From NCBI GenBank assembly GCA_034401795.1, contig CM067367.1, forward strand, positions 37,630,130-37,694,129: DNA of 64,000 bases, read 5' to 3'. Below are positions 24,600 through 35,625 of this stretch, one piece after another. Every line of letters starts with the position of its first letter. The first letter of the stretch is position 1. A program made the position numbers and the translations under genes. The notes beneath the pieces were generated by a model. That model did not search any database and was not told where the DNA came from. It saw only the letters and a list, made by a program, of their open reading frames with translations. The stretch comes from Chaetoderma sp. LZ-2023a. Lineage: Eukaryota > Mollusca > Caudofoveata > Chaetodermatida > Chaetodermatidae.

Positions 24600-25890
24600 A
24601 TGTCACTTGCTGAAGACCACATCTTGTCTGACAGCTCGGAGGATTCAGCACCAGCTCATTCCGGGAAGATGTATCCGTGTACAGCTTTACAGCATAACGG
24701 ACAGCCGTGTAAGCATGCGTTCTCCTGTAATTCGGACTTGACGCTTCATGTTAATCGTGATCATCTTTTTCAACGCGCATTCTGCTCGGACTGCAAGTAT
24801 TCGTTACGGAGTGACACACATGTTAACGGAAAAGCATCGTGTGTTAGTAGTAACCTTAAAACCTGGTGAACAAAATGAGGACATAGAAGTTCTAGCTAGC
24901 CATTTTGAAACTAGACTTCCAATTAATGTACTTCCTACGGGGAAGATGGCTAAGACCAAACGTACCAAGTGGTGACAACCTAACTTTCCGCATTACATCA
25001 GACCAACAGCACAAGCATCCACCACACAGCCCAGCCCAGTCACCACCGCGAAGGCAACACCAGCCCGAACGACAGCGGCAGCACCTGTAGTACTGATACC
25101 TACATCGCCTGCAGATTCCACTCTGGCAGCACCCGCAGTAACACCACCATCCGCATCACGCACCACCGCAACATCAGCATCCGTAATCGGCTGGCCAATA
25201 TCAGTCATGATTTCCACACCAGTGACAGTATCTGAACAGGGGTTACAGGACATTTCAGATAGATAAATATCTCTGTGCAGTTTAATAATAGATGAGGAGA
25301 TCTGCCCTGCGGAAGCAGTCGCGAGCATCACTGCACCGCAGAGCAGCACATCCATACATCCACGCAGCAGTACTCCCACAGATCCCACAGTTCGCAAGGT
25401 GACTACGCCAGATCATCCCTATGCCGGAAAGAAGAGGATTGCCCATCCAGACATCCGTGCAGTTCCGAGGATGACCGCCAGCAAGTTACTGAAAGCAACT
25501 AAGATCTGCAAGCTATCTGCCAGCACTGCCTCATCATTTGCCGCCATGCATCGACCACTCATCACCTTCATGGCCCTCAGCCCACCATCGTCCCGCACGA
25601 CAACCACGACCTCCATGACAACCGTGATGTCAGCAGTTTCCACGCCATTACCAGTTCGCACTTCACCCGTCATCATCTCCGCCACCACCAGTGCTTCGAT
25701 GGACATTTCCGTACCTTCCTCCAGCATCAGTATATCCGACCTAGGCCTAATTAGTAGTGACATTTCGGCAGCGGAGGACCATCTGCCGCATCCGTCCCAC
25801 ACGAGTCGGGGTACCCAGACTCCCTTGGGAAACTGTACAGCGGATGTTTGTGGACACTATTGCCGAGGTTGGAGCAGGATTTATAAATAG
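24600..25890 (+). pseudogene. Third ORF of the gypsy element: zinc-finger plus Thr/Ser/Pro-rich protein, broken
   Basis: I do not recognise a family. From the ATG at 24600 the frame encodes an acidic start and a C2H2-like finger (CKHAFSCNSDLTLHVNRDH) followed by a second Cys pair (FCSDC). Near 24850 the coding signal moves to another frame, which then stays open to 25890 apart from two stops (about 24973 and 25263). It encodes a Lys-rich patch, a long Thr/Ala/Pro-rich part, a basic stretch (PYAGKKRIAHPD) and a Thr/Ser-rich C-terminus. The original protein was probably about 430 residues. Its place is where other LTR elements carry env or accessory genes, but I see no signal peptide or membrane segment. 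A DNA- or RNA-binding role is a guess from the finger. Confidence 0.55.
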
Positions 25891-26740
25891 GTGTGCGGAA
25901 AGCGGAATGTTTTTATTATGTTTATTTTTAAAATAATTTTCTTCTTATTATATATGTGTTTAAAATTGAAACCCTCATCCCTAGGCTGACTATGGTCTTG
26001 CGTAGCTGTGTCTCACATTAAATAATCGCTGCGGATCCCGAATATGTCATGTGCGGCGTATGTACACAACGCACCATAGCGAATATGTCCTATTACCGTC
26101 ATGCAGTCTCAGCTACCCTGGGGCTGCCCGATAAACTTTTTCATTTATTATTATGACTATTTTTCCTATTATTTTTTTTCCCGCATCAGAACGACGGGAT
26201 GGATTGTGGGTTAGCGGAAGCTACCCGTGCGGATCCACAATAACGGGCTGCATTATTCCTAATCAATATACATATCTGTGTGTGCAACCCTTTATTTACC
26301 CGGGGTGCACGTGTAATTCCCTATGATATACTGTGCTAAGTATATATAATGTAATAAATTCTACTTGTGTAATTATGGTACGTTGGAGCTTGGGTGTTCT
26401 CTGCAGAAATGTAATTATCCGCATCCGAGAGAACACCCATGCGAGCTATTGTTTGGTCTATCATTGTAAGGTTAAATAATAAAAATAAGCACGCACCACG
26501 ACAATAAAACCAAACCAAAAAAAAGTAGACCTGGAAAAATAATTCCAGGTCAAAAATCAAAACTAAAAGTATGCCTCCCTCCCAAGCTCTTTCGCACACT
26601 ATGTGCTCTTTCTTATAACCACGCATCTCTCGCATCACTCTCCTCTCGGCTACGCGCCTACTCAGAAAGTCTATAATTCCCGACCAGCATGCTCCCGTGC
26701 GTTCGATCCGTGATGCCTTGATCGTTTGTCACGGGTGTCA
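25891..26740 (+). other. 3' noncoding part of the gypsy internal region
   Basis: AT-rich sequence with several AATAAA-like motifs (for example near 26476) and no coding content that I can support. Confidence 0.5.
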
Positions 26741-26756
26741 AACTAGGAGTGGGTTG
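26741..26756 (+). promoter_or_regulatory. Candidate polypurine tract
   Basis: AGGAGTGGG lies directly before the start of the 3' LTR, the position required for plus-strand priming. It is short, so support is mainly positional. Confidence 0.5.
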
Positions 26757-27245
26757 TGTAGCGCAGATCGACCAGACGTGTACCGGCCATCCCAGCTAAG
26801 CTGGGTACGGACCGGCCGTTCCAGATTCGCTCCAAGCACGCCCCTTGGGTAGGATGGTACGTGTATATAAGTCCTATGAGAGAGGTGTTCGTTAAAAACA
26901 GCTCGTTAGACCGCCTGGTGCGCATGCGCGCGTGTCAGAGCTTCCCTGACAACACGTCTCAGAATTGGAAGCGAGTGCATGCTTATAGTGTAACGAGTAG
27001 GTACCCACAAATAACTTTATTTGTATCCTCCTCGTTGTTCTGTAGGGATCAAGACCAGAATGAAACGAGGATTTCAGAACCGTTTAAATTATTGAAATCG
27101 GCCCAGAAAGAGCTGAGTTATCATCGGAAATCCCCCTAATTATCTTCAAAATATTTCTCTTGACGTCTTAATCGCGTGTATCTATAAATAAATAAGGAAT
27201 GTGCTGTGTACGTAATAGCCACGTAACCACTTCTGTCTGCACGCT

Positions 27246-27311
27246 GATTGGCTACTGCTTGACCGCTCATTGGTTGAGGCCCCTGGCTCTGACGTCACGA
27301 GTAGTATAAAA
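27246..27311 (+). promoter_or_regulatory. Core promoter in the 3' LTR
   Basis: It has the same order as in the 5' LTR: ATTGGCT, ATTGGTT, TGACGTCA (27290-27297) and TATAAAA (27305-27311). Confidence 0.75.
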
Positions 27312-28004
27312 GGGGTGAATAATCGAGAATCAGGAGCATCACCGGTGTGGAAGCCAGCCCGCGCAGGACGACTGGACCATTGGGATAGACGTGTGTAACT
27401 GTTTACCTACGGTGATACCTACATCATTCGGTGCCAATCAGATTTCAGCTCATCCATGGTGGTAAGGACTCCTCGGCTTCCACAGTTTTTGTACACCCCC
27501 AGACGGCCATCCGGGGTTAATAACCTAACTTAAAGTAATAATCTCCTGCATCCAGACCTTTATAAGGGAGTCTTTCCATCGGAGGGCCGTGTGGGCCCAG
27601 ATGTAATTCTATGGAATGTAGAGCTGACAGTGATTCTTGGTGGATGACTCGGCGGATCTGCCAACCACGCTGAAAAGTGGACTTCAGCTTCCGCACTGCA
27701 TATCATGTGTATAAAAATTAACTTTTCGACCAGTCTGGGTGAACTTCACCCGGTGCGCCGCAAGAGCTATGCAACATACCCCACACCGTTTAACATGCAT
27801 AAATTATATAAGCAGCCCTCCCTGTTAATGGGTTGTTCTCAACTTCCATATTACCGTTGCCGGACGGAAACTTTGCAACAAACCATTTCTATCCGGTGTG
27901 AGTGAAATGACTATCTAATGGATATCTCTTGAACCATTCCGTAATCTGTCCAGAGAATGTGCCGTATCCATCCTGTCTGGAGAAGTCAGCTTCTGGAGAC
28001 CTGC

Positions 28005-28080
28005 TTGCGGAGACCTTCCTGCGGATACCTGCCTGCGGATACCTGCCTGCGGATACCTGCCTGCAGATGTCTTCCTGCGG
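28005..28080 (+). repeat. CCTGCGGAT short tandem repeat inside the LTR
   Basis: About five to six units of 15 bp (CTGCCTGCGGATACC). The 5' LTR has two to three degenerate units near 12890-12930, and the nested LTR about four near 33380-33435. Confidence 0.75.
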
Positions 28081-29351
28081 AAATCGTTCCAGCTTTAGCG
28101 ATCGTGCCATCTCGCGCTAGTCATATGTTAGCGCCTCAATTTCAGTAACATACGGACTTGTTCCGTACCGATGACTACTAGGTACTCAAGTAGCTATACT
28201 ATTGAACCTTTAATTATTATTTCCGTATAATGGTACTGATGACTAATAGGTACCTTACTGGTCTTAGGACCGCATCTTTTTAATTTCTGTTATTGTGAAT
28301 ATTATCCTTGTTTACTGTGGGTGCTTTCAACTAGCCGCACCAAATGGTCCAGTGACCTGTGATACTATAATCTTTATATTCATTAAATTGTGTATTGGTT
28401 AGTTGTGCATATGGCAAGTCCCCATCTAGTTAATATGTTTTGTTTATTTATAATAAAAAAACCCTCTAGACTGCAGTACGCTAGGAAATACTATACAGCA
28501 ACATTATATCCGCATCACGATTCCCGCCAGCATCAATTTTACACTGAGGTCGCTGATCATGCTCAAAATGTTTGAGCCTGACATGTTACCGACTAAACCT
28601 AGCTATTAAGCTCGATAGGAGAGGTTTAAAGTGGTTAGGGACAATTTCTCCATTAGAAACGCATAGTGTACGCCTCTTTTCCGGTTGTTGTGGTAATGTA
28701 GTCCCACGCACCAGCAAGGTTGTGTAAAATTGGCCAGTTACCTATAGGGCCTCATATATTTACTACGCCCCTCACCGTGTCTTCGGATATGTAGCACGGA
28801 CCGACCGGACAGGTACTGACTATCCCAGTAAAGCTGGGTACGGAACGGCCGCTCTGGATTCACTCCAAGCACGCACCCTGGGTAGGATAGTACATGTATA
28901 TAAGCCCTATGAGAGAGGGTTTCGTTAAAATCGTCTAAGTCCGATAAAACGTGTGGTGTGCATGAGCGTGCATCAGAGGTTCCCTAACAACACGTCTCGG
29001 AATTGGAAGCGAGTGCGTGCCTATAGTGTACCGAGTTGGTACTCGTAAAAACCTTTAATTACTTCATTCTCGTTGTTCTTGGTACCGATCAGGGGGTATG
29101 TGCAAGCAAGTGTCGTTAATTAGGCTATTTGCGACAGCGTTAACAGGGCTTTATGACACTGTAACGACACTGTCTACGACAGTTAGACAGAACTGTCGCT
29201 TTATGGTCGTTAATGCGTCGTAAATGTTCTGTCGTTGTGAACGGAATTTCGCTGTTGTTGCTATGACATCAGCAAATGCTGTGTACATTTCTACAACTCA
29301 AGCGGGTGTATTTAATTTCACGAGCTGGGTTTATCTTGTTGATTCGCAAGC

Positions 29352-30648
29352 ATGGCTGAAATTTCCATAAGGAAGGCGAGATTTACATCAACTGAATTAG
29401 AAGCCCTTGTCGATGCTGTCAGCAGTCATAAAGACGTTATCTTAAAAAAATCCAGCGATAGCATTACAGCTCAAGCTAAGAAAGATGCGTGGATTTCAGT
29501 GACAGCAAAGATGAATGCAGTGGGATTAATCCGAAAGCAACCAGGAGATGTTAGACGAAAATGGCGAGATTGGGCCTCAACAGTGAAAATTAAAGAACAA
29601 AATCGTCGAAATACACAGAAGAAAACATGTGGTGGAGGGAAAGTAATCATCTTAACACCAGCAGAGGAGAAAGTCATAGCCGTGATCGGGAAAACTGCTG
29701 TAGAAGGAATCTCTAGTGGAATTGGAGTTTTGCATCTAATCAACAAGCAGTAACCAAACCCAACGGTCCCAGCCAAGCAATTCCTGTAGAAATCAGCGAT
29801 CCGTCCACAAGTCGTGCGCCCATCGACGTCCACATCAGCGAGTCTACGACTAATGAACCCACCCAAGAAGAGACAGGAGAGTCTATTGCCAATGGGTCAA
29901 ATGATAAAAGAAACGTATCTTCCGCCCATAGTATCAAAAAGCATGGTAATTACTCCCCCCCCCACCCGACCACCCCCGGCTGAGTGTCCGTGCCATATAA
30001 TACGGTACTGCCTAACATATTTTAATAAAACTTGGCATATGCATCACTTGTAGTCTCAAATTTGGTATCTAGTTTAGCCATGCCTAACTGCATTAAATAC
30101 AATACCAATCTATTACTAGAATGCGCCGCAGTTGATGGCATGCCAGCGCAAACCCCCACGTTTCATGACTTCGACCAACTGCCGCCTTACACCACCGCTG
30201 GGAGGGGAGCAAAATATAACTGTTGCCTCGGAATCCACAATCATATGTGTAACCCACGTACCTAATTTGGTTGGATTCCACCCCCTTGTTTCGGAGGAGA
30301 TAGCATGACAGACATGTTTAATAAAGGAATAAAGATCCGTTATAATCTGAATTTGAGTGGACACAAAAAATATCTTTTGAAGTGATAATATATTTCTATG
30401 GTCGTTAATTTTAAGGTTACAAAAGAAAGGTAGCAGTTATACATACTGGTTTATGTATTTAATGAATGTTTTTGTACTCTTTGTAGGAAGCGTAAGTCTA
30501 CGGATGGAAATGATCAAAGTGTAGATGGGATTTCAGATGTGAGCGTTGACCTGGTTGACATCGAGAGGAAATGACTTGAGATAGAACAAGAAAGACTCGA
30601 TGTGGAGAAACGAAGGTTGGCTGTGGGGAGAGGAAACTTGCATTGCTA
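29352..30648 (+). pseudogene. Harbinger Myb/SANT-like DNA-binding protein, decayed
   Basis: The ATG at 29352 starts 133 open codons with a trihelix/Myb-SANT-like domain: FTSTELEALVDAVSSHKDVI, then WISVTAKMNAVG and VRRKWRDWASTVK. A one-base shift near 29735 moves the signal into another frame that continues to about 29945. A last exon-like segment at 30487-30648, after TTTGTAG, has the usual charged coiled-coil tail (LEIEQERLDVEKRRLAV), but a stop precedes it. The exact splice phase does not fit, so the intron is uncertain. In this superfamily the protein imports the nuclease and helps bind the transposon ends. Confidence 0.8.
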
Positions 30649-31235
30649 GAAATCTGTATCCAACAGTCCATGCGTAATCATGAAACTGAAATAAATAATG
30701 ATGAGCAAAGACCATCGGTCTTCCGTTTACTTCATTTATAAAATTGCATAAATAAACTAAATGAATTTATACAAATGGATAACTGTTTTCCTCAAATTTA
30801 CAATACAGAAATTGTTTAAATTTATGCTCGTCTGTAATGGTCAATGATTCATCAATAACCTATCTAATAGCATCTTCTTTATCAGTATATCTGTCTTAGT
30901 CTCATCTTATTTTGTATAGCAAAGCTACTTGTTTACTGATAGGGGCGTGTATATGCACGTACCCAGGCTCGCAACACCCTATTCCTACCCCACCCACCAA
31001 GCGTATGTGTGTGTGTTTGATTGTATGAAATATGTTTGAGGTATCCGATATAGTGCGATATTGCCGCTTTAGCTTGAGTAAATAATAGTTACTAGGCCTA
31101 TATTACATATACAATACAGACTAACCGTTAATTGCTGAAATGAGCTTGCATCAGCCGATTTCTGACTCTAGGGCCATCTTCGCGCAGGTGGTCGTCAACT
31201 GCGATTGGTTCTTCTGGGTTGTCATCTTCGTCAAA

Positions 31236-32189
31236 TTAAAATTCAGGCTCCTCGATGTTTCGTTCTTTGCAAATGTTCTCTAAGACAGCTGTGGCAATGA
31301 TGACGTTTACACAGCGTTCAGGCACAAACATCATAGACCCACCAGATTTATGCAAACAGCGCCAACGACCCTTCCATACACCAACTCCTCTCTCACATGA
31401 ACATCTCGTAGTCTTGTGTGCCCTATTATATGCTCTCTGTGGTCTAGTCGTAGGGTTTTGTACCAGATTCAACCGCCATGGTAAAAGAGGATACCCGGAA
31501 TCACCAAGAAGCCAACCTCCAGTTATGTTACATTCCTGAAGCTGCGCTGATAGTTCACAATTCCGCCAAATAAGAGCAGCGTGAGTAGCCCCAGGCCATC
31601 TTACAGCAATATCCAGGAATCGACCATCTGATGCTGTAGCACACTGTACATTAATAGCGTGATAGCCATTATGGCTAAAATACAAGTATTCATCACGTGA
31701 TGGTCCTCTAATGGGAATCAATGTGCCGTCTATAGCGCTGAGTACATTCGGGAAGTTGGCTATGTTATAAAATCCCTCTTTAGTTGCCTGCCTGCTAGCG
31801 TGATCCAATGGGAACTTTATGTGTGTGTTGAGTAACCTCTCTACAATTGACCGTGCAACTGAATGTACATATCGTGATACAGAAAAACGACTGATGCCAT
31901 GTACATCACCTGTCACTGCCTGGAAACTTCATGTTGTAAAGTATCTTAAGGCTGCTACAATTTGAAGTGAGACTGACAATGAGGATGATCGGTGTGTAGG
32001 TCGCTGAAGATCCTGTTGAAGCTCATTGCATAAATACAATATAGTCTCTCTATTCAGTCTATATCTTTCAATCAAAAGACTATCTGGCATAAAGTCAAGA
32101 GGATTAAGCCTATATCTAAAGAATCTTGGTATAGGATACAGTCGTCTCCTTCTTAAATCACAATCAAGCAGAAATAGCACCACTGCCAT
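31236..32189 (-). pseudogene. HARBI1-like DDE transposase with one nonsense codon
   Basis: The likely start is the Met at 32189 (MAVVLFLLD). The frame continues to 31236 with one in-frame TGA at 31929-31931, in a position where the family usually has Gly before SFQ. The nuclease motifs are intact: SAIDGTLIPI (first Asp), GDSGYPLLPW (second Asp) and CERGVGVWKGRWRCL (Glu). The length without the stop, about 317 residues, is near normal for this family. A 5' extension to 32288 is open but unlikely to be coding. Confidence 0.9.
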
Positions 32190-32639
32190 TTTAAATGTAT
32201 AACGTTTGAAATGTAAAATGTGGTCATTGAATGTCAAGCATACCAAATGCACAGAAACTAAACTAATGGAAAATCGTGAAAACGACACGCTCGTGGCTTT
32301 AAGTGTAGGGTATAGACTGTCGGTAAATGAACGACATCATCGCTTAATAAATACTTTAACGACAGTTTCTAGCTCAGCAAAATTTCATCAACGACTACTT
32401 AACGATATCGTTAAGCATAAGGACAGTTTCTTGCACATAGCTCCAGGAGCAAAATAAAATGAGCTTTATAGAACTTTTTACTATTTTAAAATCGGCCCAG
32501 AAATGGCTGAGTTATCCGCGAAAATCGCCTTAAATTATCTTCAAAATATTGCTTTTGACGTCGTAATCGCATGTATGCATAAATAGATCTAGAATATTCT
32601 GTACACGTGATCAATACGTCACCGATCTAGCTGCACGCT

Positions 32640-32705
32640 GATTGGCTACTGCTCGGCCACTGATTGGCTGAGGCATCTGCCTCTGACGTCACGAGTAGTA
32701 TAAAA
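32640..32705 (+). promoter_or_regulatory. Core promoter in the nested LTR
   Basis: ATTGGCT occurs twice (32641 and 32662), with TGACGTCA at 32684-32691 and TATAAAA at 32699-32705. Spacing is identical to the other sense LTRs. Confidence 0.75.
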
Positions 32706-35245
32706 GGGGTGAAAAATCAAGAACCAGGAGCATCACCGGCGTGAAAGCCGGCCTGCGCAGGACGACTGGACAATCACGATATACGTGTGCAACTGTAAAC
32801 CTACGGTGATTCCTACTTCATCTGGGGGCCCTTTGGATTTCAGCTCATCCACGTTGGTAAGGAGTCCTCGGCTTTCACAGTTTTTGGACACCCTCGGTAA
32901 TAAACTAAATTTAATGTTATAACTCGCATCCGAACCTTCCTAAGGAAGTCTTCCTATGGATGGGCCGTGTGCGCCCGGGATGTAATTCTATGGAATGTAT
33001 AGCCGATGGTGATTCTTGGTGGATGACTCACCGGATCTGTCAACTACGCTAAAAAGTGGACTTCAATTTCCGCACTGGTGTCGTGTGTGTTAAAATTAAC
33101 TTTTTGACCACTTTGGAACGTTACTAGGTGCGCCGCAAAAGGTATGCGACACATCCCGCACTGTGTGCCAGTTATTGCACTTGCTTAATATTATATACAG
33201 CCCTCTCTGTTAATGGGCAAACTCCAACTTTCTTACTTCCATCGCTGGATGGATAACTTTTCAACTTCCGTATAAATTATATACTAGCTGAGAGACTATT
33301 TAATAGACGTTTCCTGAACTGCTCTGTTTCACTGTCCTGAGTGTGTACCGTGTCTACCCTGCCTGGAGAAGTCAGCTTGTGGAGACCTGCCTGCGGAAAT
33401 CAGCTTGCGGAAATCTGCCTGCGGAAATCTTTCCAGTTCCAGAGAACGTGTTGACTCGCACTATGAATATGTTAGTGCCTCAATTTTAGTAACAGAGTAG
33501 CCTGTTCTGTACCGAAGACTATTACTAGTACTCAAGTAGCTATACTGTTGTATATTTAATTTTTATTTCCGTATATGGTACTGATGACTAATAGGACCGC
33601 GATTTATAATTTCTGTTTAACTGTGAATATTATCCTCGTTTACTGTAGGTGCTTTCAACTAGCAGCACCGTTTAGGCTTATCGACCTGTGATACTTATTT
33701 AAGTCATTCATTTATATTCTAATTATTATATATATATATATATATCATGTGCATTCGTTAGTCGTATATGGCAGTTAGCCATCTAGTTGATATGTTTTGT
33801 TTATTTGTAAAAACTCTGGACTGCAGTACGCTAGGAAATACTAAACAGCAACACATATACCCGCATCATCTTATTCCCACCAGCATCAATTTTACACTGA
33901 AATCGCTGAGCATGCTCTAATTGTTTGAGCCTGACATGCTACCGACTAAACCTTACTATTCAGCTCGATAGGATTGGTTAAATTGGTTAGGGATAATTTC
34001 TTCGTTTAGAGACATATAGTGTACGCCTCTTTTCCGGTTGTTGTGGTAATGTAGCCCTGCTCTCCGGCAAGGTTGTGTAAAATTGGCTAGTTACATATAG
34101 GGACTATATATATATCAAGTTATTGTCTCTTTCCACGATCCACCAGCCACAAGGTGTATTAGTTGACTGGATTCCCCATCAGCACGTTGATCAGATCCGA
34201 CCCTGGGAAACTATCAGAGATTTCCGAGCGGTGATGGTTAAAGTGCTGATTTACATACACCTCCCCCAATATCTTCGGATACTTGTTAGCTAGATAACCC
34301 CGCCAATGTAGGAAGCACTGCGAAAACATATAGTTAGAAATGTGAGTTAGTTAGTTTATATACCGGCCCACGGTGAATATCTGGGCATGTTGGAAATTAA
34401 TCCTAATGACAGGTCAGCTGTTAAATCCGTAGGACCAGGTGATGGACGGGACGCAAATCTCCATCCAACTCATTGCAGTGTCTGGGTGAGATCTTGGAAT
34501 CTGCCCTCACGGGAAGGACGCTCATGATGGATATTCATCTCTCTATCACTACCTTAACGACATGTTAGTGATAAAGAATTTGCTTGTGTGAAATGTAGCC
34601 ATTGTTCAGGTGATGTTATATGTGATTATGGGACAATGTAACCGGATTTTCATCTAATTCTGAGGCCTTGTGTCGTAGCATGTACGCATGCTGTCCTTGG
34701 AGGTAGATGCTAGGTAAGGTGACCTACGGGAAGCTGAGCATCTGCGCCCATTGGACAACTGTATCTAAAGATAGGTATGATTCCCTGACACTTGCGGCAA
34801 AAGCTAGTTTCCGTTTCTAACAACTAAATGATAGGTTAGACTGTAGCTGAAGGCCCACATAAATAAAGCAGCAACTACCAATACAGTATCTTTGGAACTA
34901 CATAAGACAGTGACCTTGGAATTCCTCGGAAATCGTTCGTTCCGTCTTCACGTAAACCAGTATGCATCACATTAGTTATGACTTCACCAGGATCTTCAGC
35001 ACTTAGCATTTTCTGTTGAACAAAAGAGTGGCCCCTTTTTGCCAGCTCTTTTCCTCCACTTCGGCGTTGAAGGCATTTTCCTCTCGCAACAACAATATTT
35101 CCTTTGTGTGTGTTAAGGGTATATTAGCTTATATTAAGACCTCCGGTGACACCACGTGGAAAGGACACTGGATAGCTTTATGTTGTGTATTATTGTGCTC
35201 ATTTACTGTCAAACGAAACATATTGTTTGTATAGTATATAAATAT

Positions 35246-35625
35246 TTCTACTGCCAAAGTAGGAAGCACTGCGAAATAATAATAATATTAATTTATATAT
35301 TGTAATACCGGACTGCAGTGCATCTCTGGGCATCATGGAAAATAACCCTAACAACAGGTCAAAGGTTAGGCCCGTAGCGCTCGGTGATGGACGCGATGCA
35401 GATCTCCATCCAATTCGTTGTAGTGTCTGGGTGGTCGCACGGCCCCACTGGAACATCAGTGTTTCACCGGCTCTAGAGATCATTTTTTTGTACCTTCCAG
35501 AGAGACACGATACAGAATCCGTAACCCTGAGATCCGCAGCTAAGCAGCCCTCCCGTATGTCATGCATTTGCGGCGCGATGGATGGGAATGTCATAATGGA
35601 CCAGCGCGTACCCCCACGAGCTACA
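35246..35625 (+). repeat. 3' LTR of the gypsy element, last part
   Basis: It resumes at CTGCCAAAGTAGGAAGCACT and ends CCACGAGCTACA, the same terminus as the 5' LTR. Two internal segments present in the 5' LTR (about 13957-14927 and the 520-bp insert) are absent here. Confidence 0.8.

Larger units (their letters stand above)
26757..28789 (+). repeat. 3' LTR of the gypsy element, first part
   Basis: It starts TGTAGCGCAGATCGACCAG and follows the 5' LTR closely to the phrase CCGTGTCTTCGGATA, with one internal deletion near 28765. It has more copies of the CCTGCGGATA unit (28005-28080) than the 5' LTR. It is interrupted at 28790 by another LTR and resumes at about 35246. Confidence 0.82.
29093..32443. 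mobile_element. PIF/Harbinger DNA transposon
   Basis: The terminal inverted repeats are GGGGTATGTGCAAGCAAGTG at the left and, as reverse complement, GAGCTATGTGCAAGAAACTG at the right. CAG flanks both ends (29090-29092 and 32444-32446), a CWG-type duplication typical of this superfamily. Removing the element and one CAG restores the LTR sequence GATCAGGAGCAAAATAAAATG, which aligns with GATCAAGACCAGAATGAAAC in the 3' LTR. It carries the two usual genes, a Myb/SANT-like protein and a HARBI1-type nuclease, on opposite strands. Confidence 0.93.
28790..35245 (+). mobile_element. Second LTR of the same family nested in the 3' LTR (3'-truncated)
   Basis: It begins TGTAGCACGGACCGACCGG right after the 3' LTR breaks off at CTTCGGATA. 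It runs through the complete LTR landmarks up to GCTCATTTACTGTCAAAC (35198-35215). The 3' LTR phrase CTGCCAAAGTAGGAAGCACT then resumes. The same phrase also occurs inside this copy at 34304, so two LTRs must be present. Its last ~300 bp, any matching partner and the target duplication are missing, so a later deletion is inferred. It is itself interrupted by the PIF/Harbinger element. Confidence 0.75.
11680..35625 (+). mobile_element. Ty3/gypsy LTR retrotransposon with very long LTRs (with nested insertions)
   Basis: The 5' LTR (11680-15635) ends GCTACA, followed after two bases by a primer-binding site. The internal part holds gag, protease, RT, RNase H and integrase remnants in the Ty3/gypsy order. 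The 3' LTR starts at about 26757 after a short purine tract and ends with the same GCTACA at 35625. The host flanks are TGTA (11676-11679) and TTTA (35626-35629), a 4-bp target duplication with one change. The target, read as GCCAC-TTTA-TTTAT, matches the intact sequence in the other LTR copies. Without nested insertions the element would be about 18 kb. All coding regions carry stops and frameshifts. Confidence 0.88.

Noticed and set aside
24993-25802. Two minus-strand frames of 127-134 codons opposite the third gypsy ORF
   Set aside because: Ala/Val/Gly-rich shadows of the Thr/Ser/Pro-rich plus-strand frame; the plus strand has the zinc finger, TATA box and colinear frame.
28790-35625. A simple tandem of three LTRs
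   Set aside because: The phrase CTGCCAAAGTAGGAAGC occurs twice after 28790 (34304 and 35252), and the 3' LTR resumes exactly where it broke off, so nesting explains it better.
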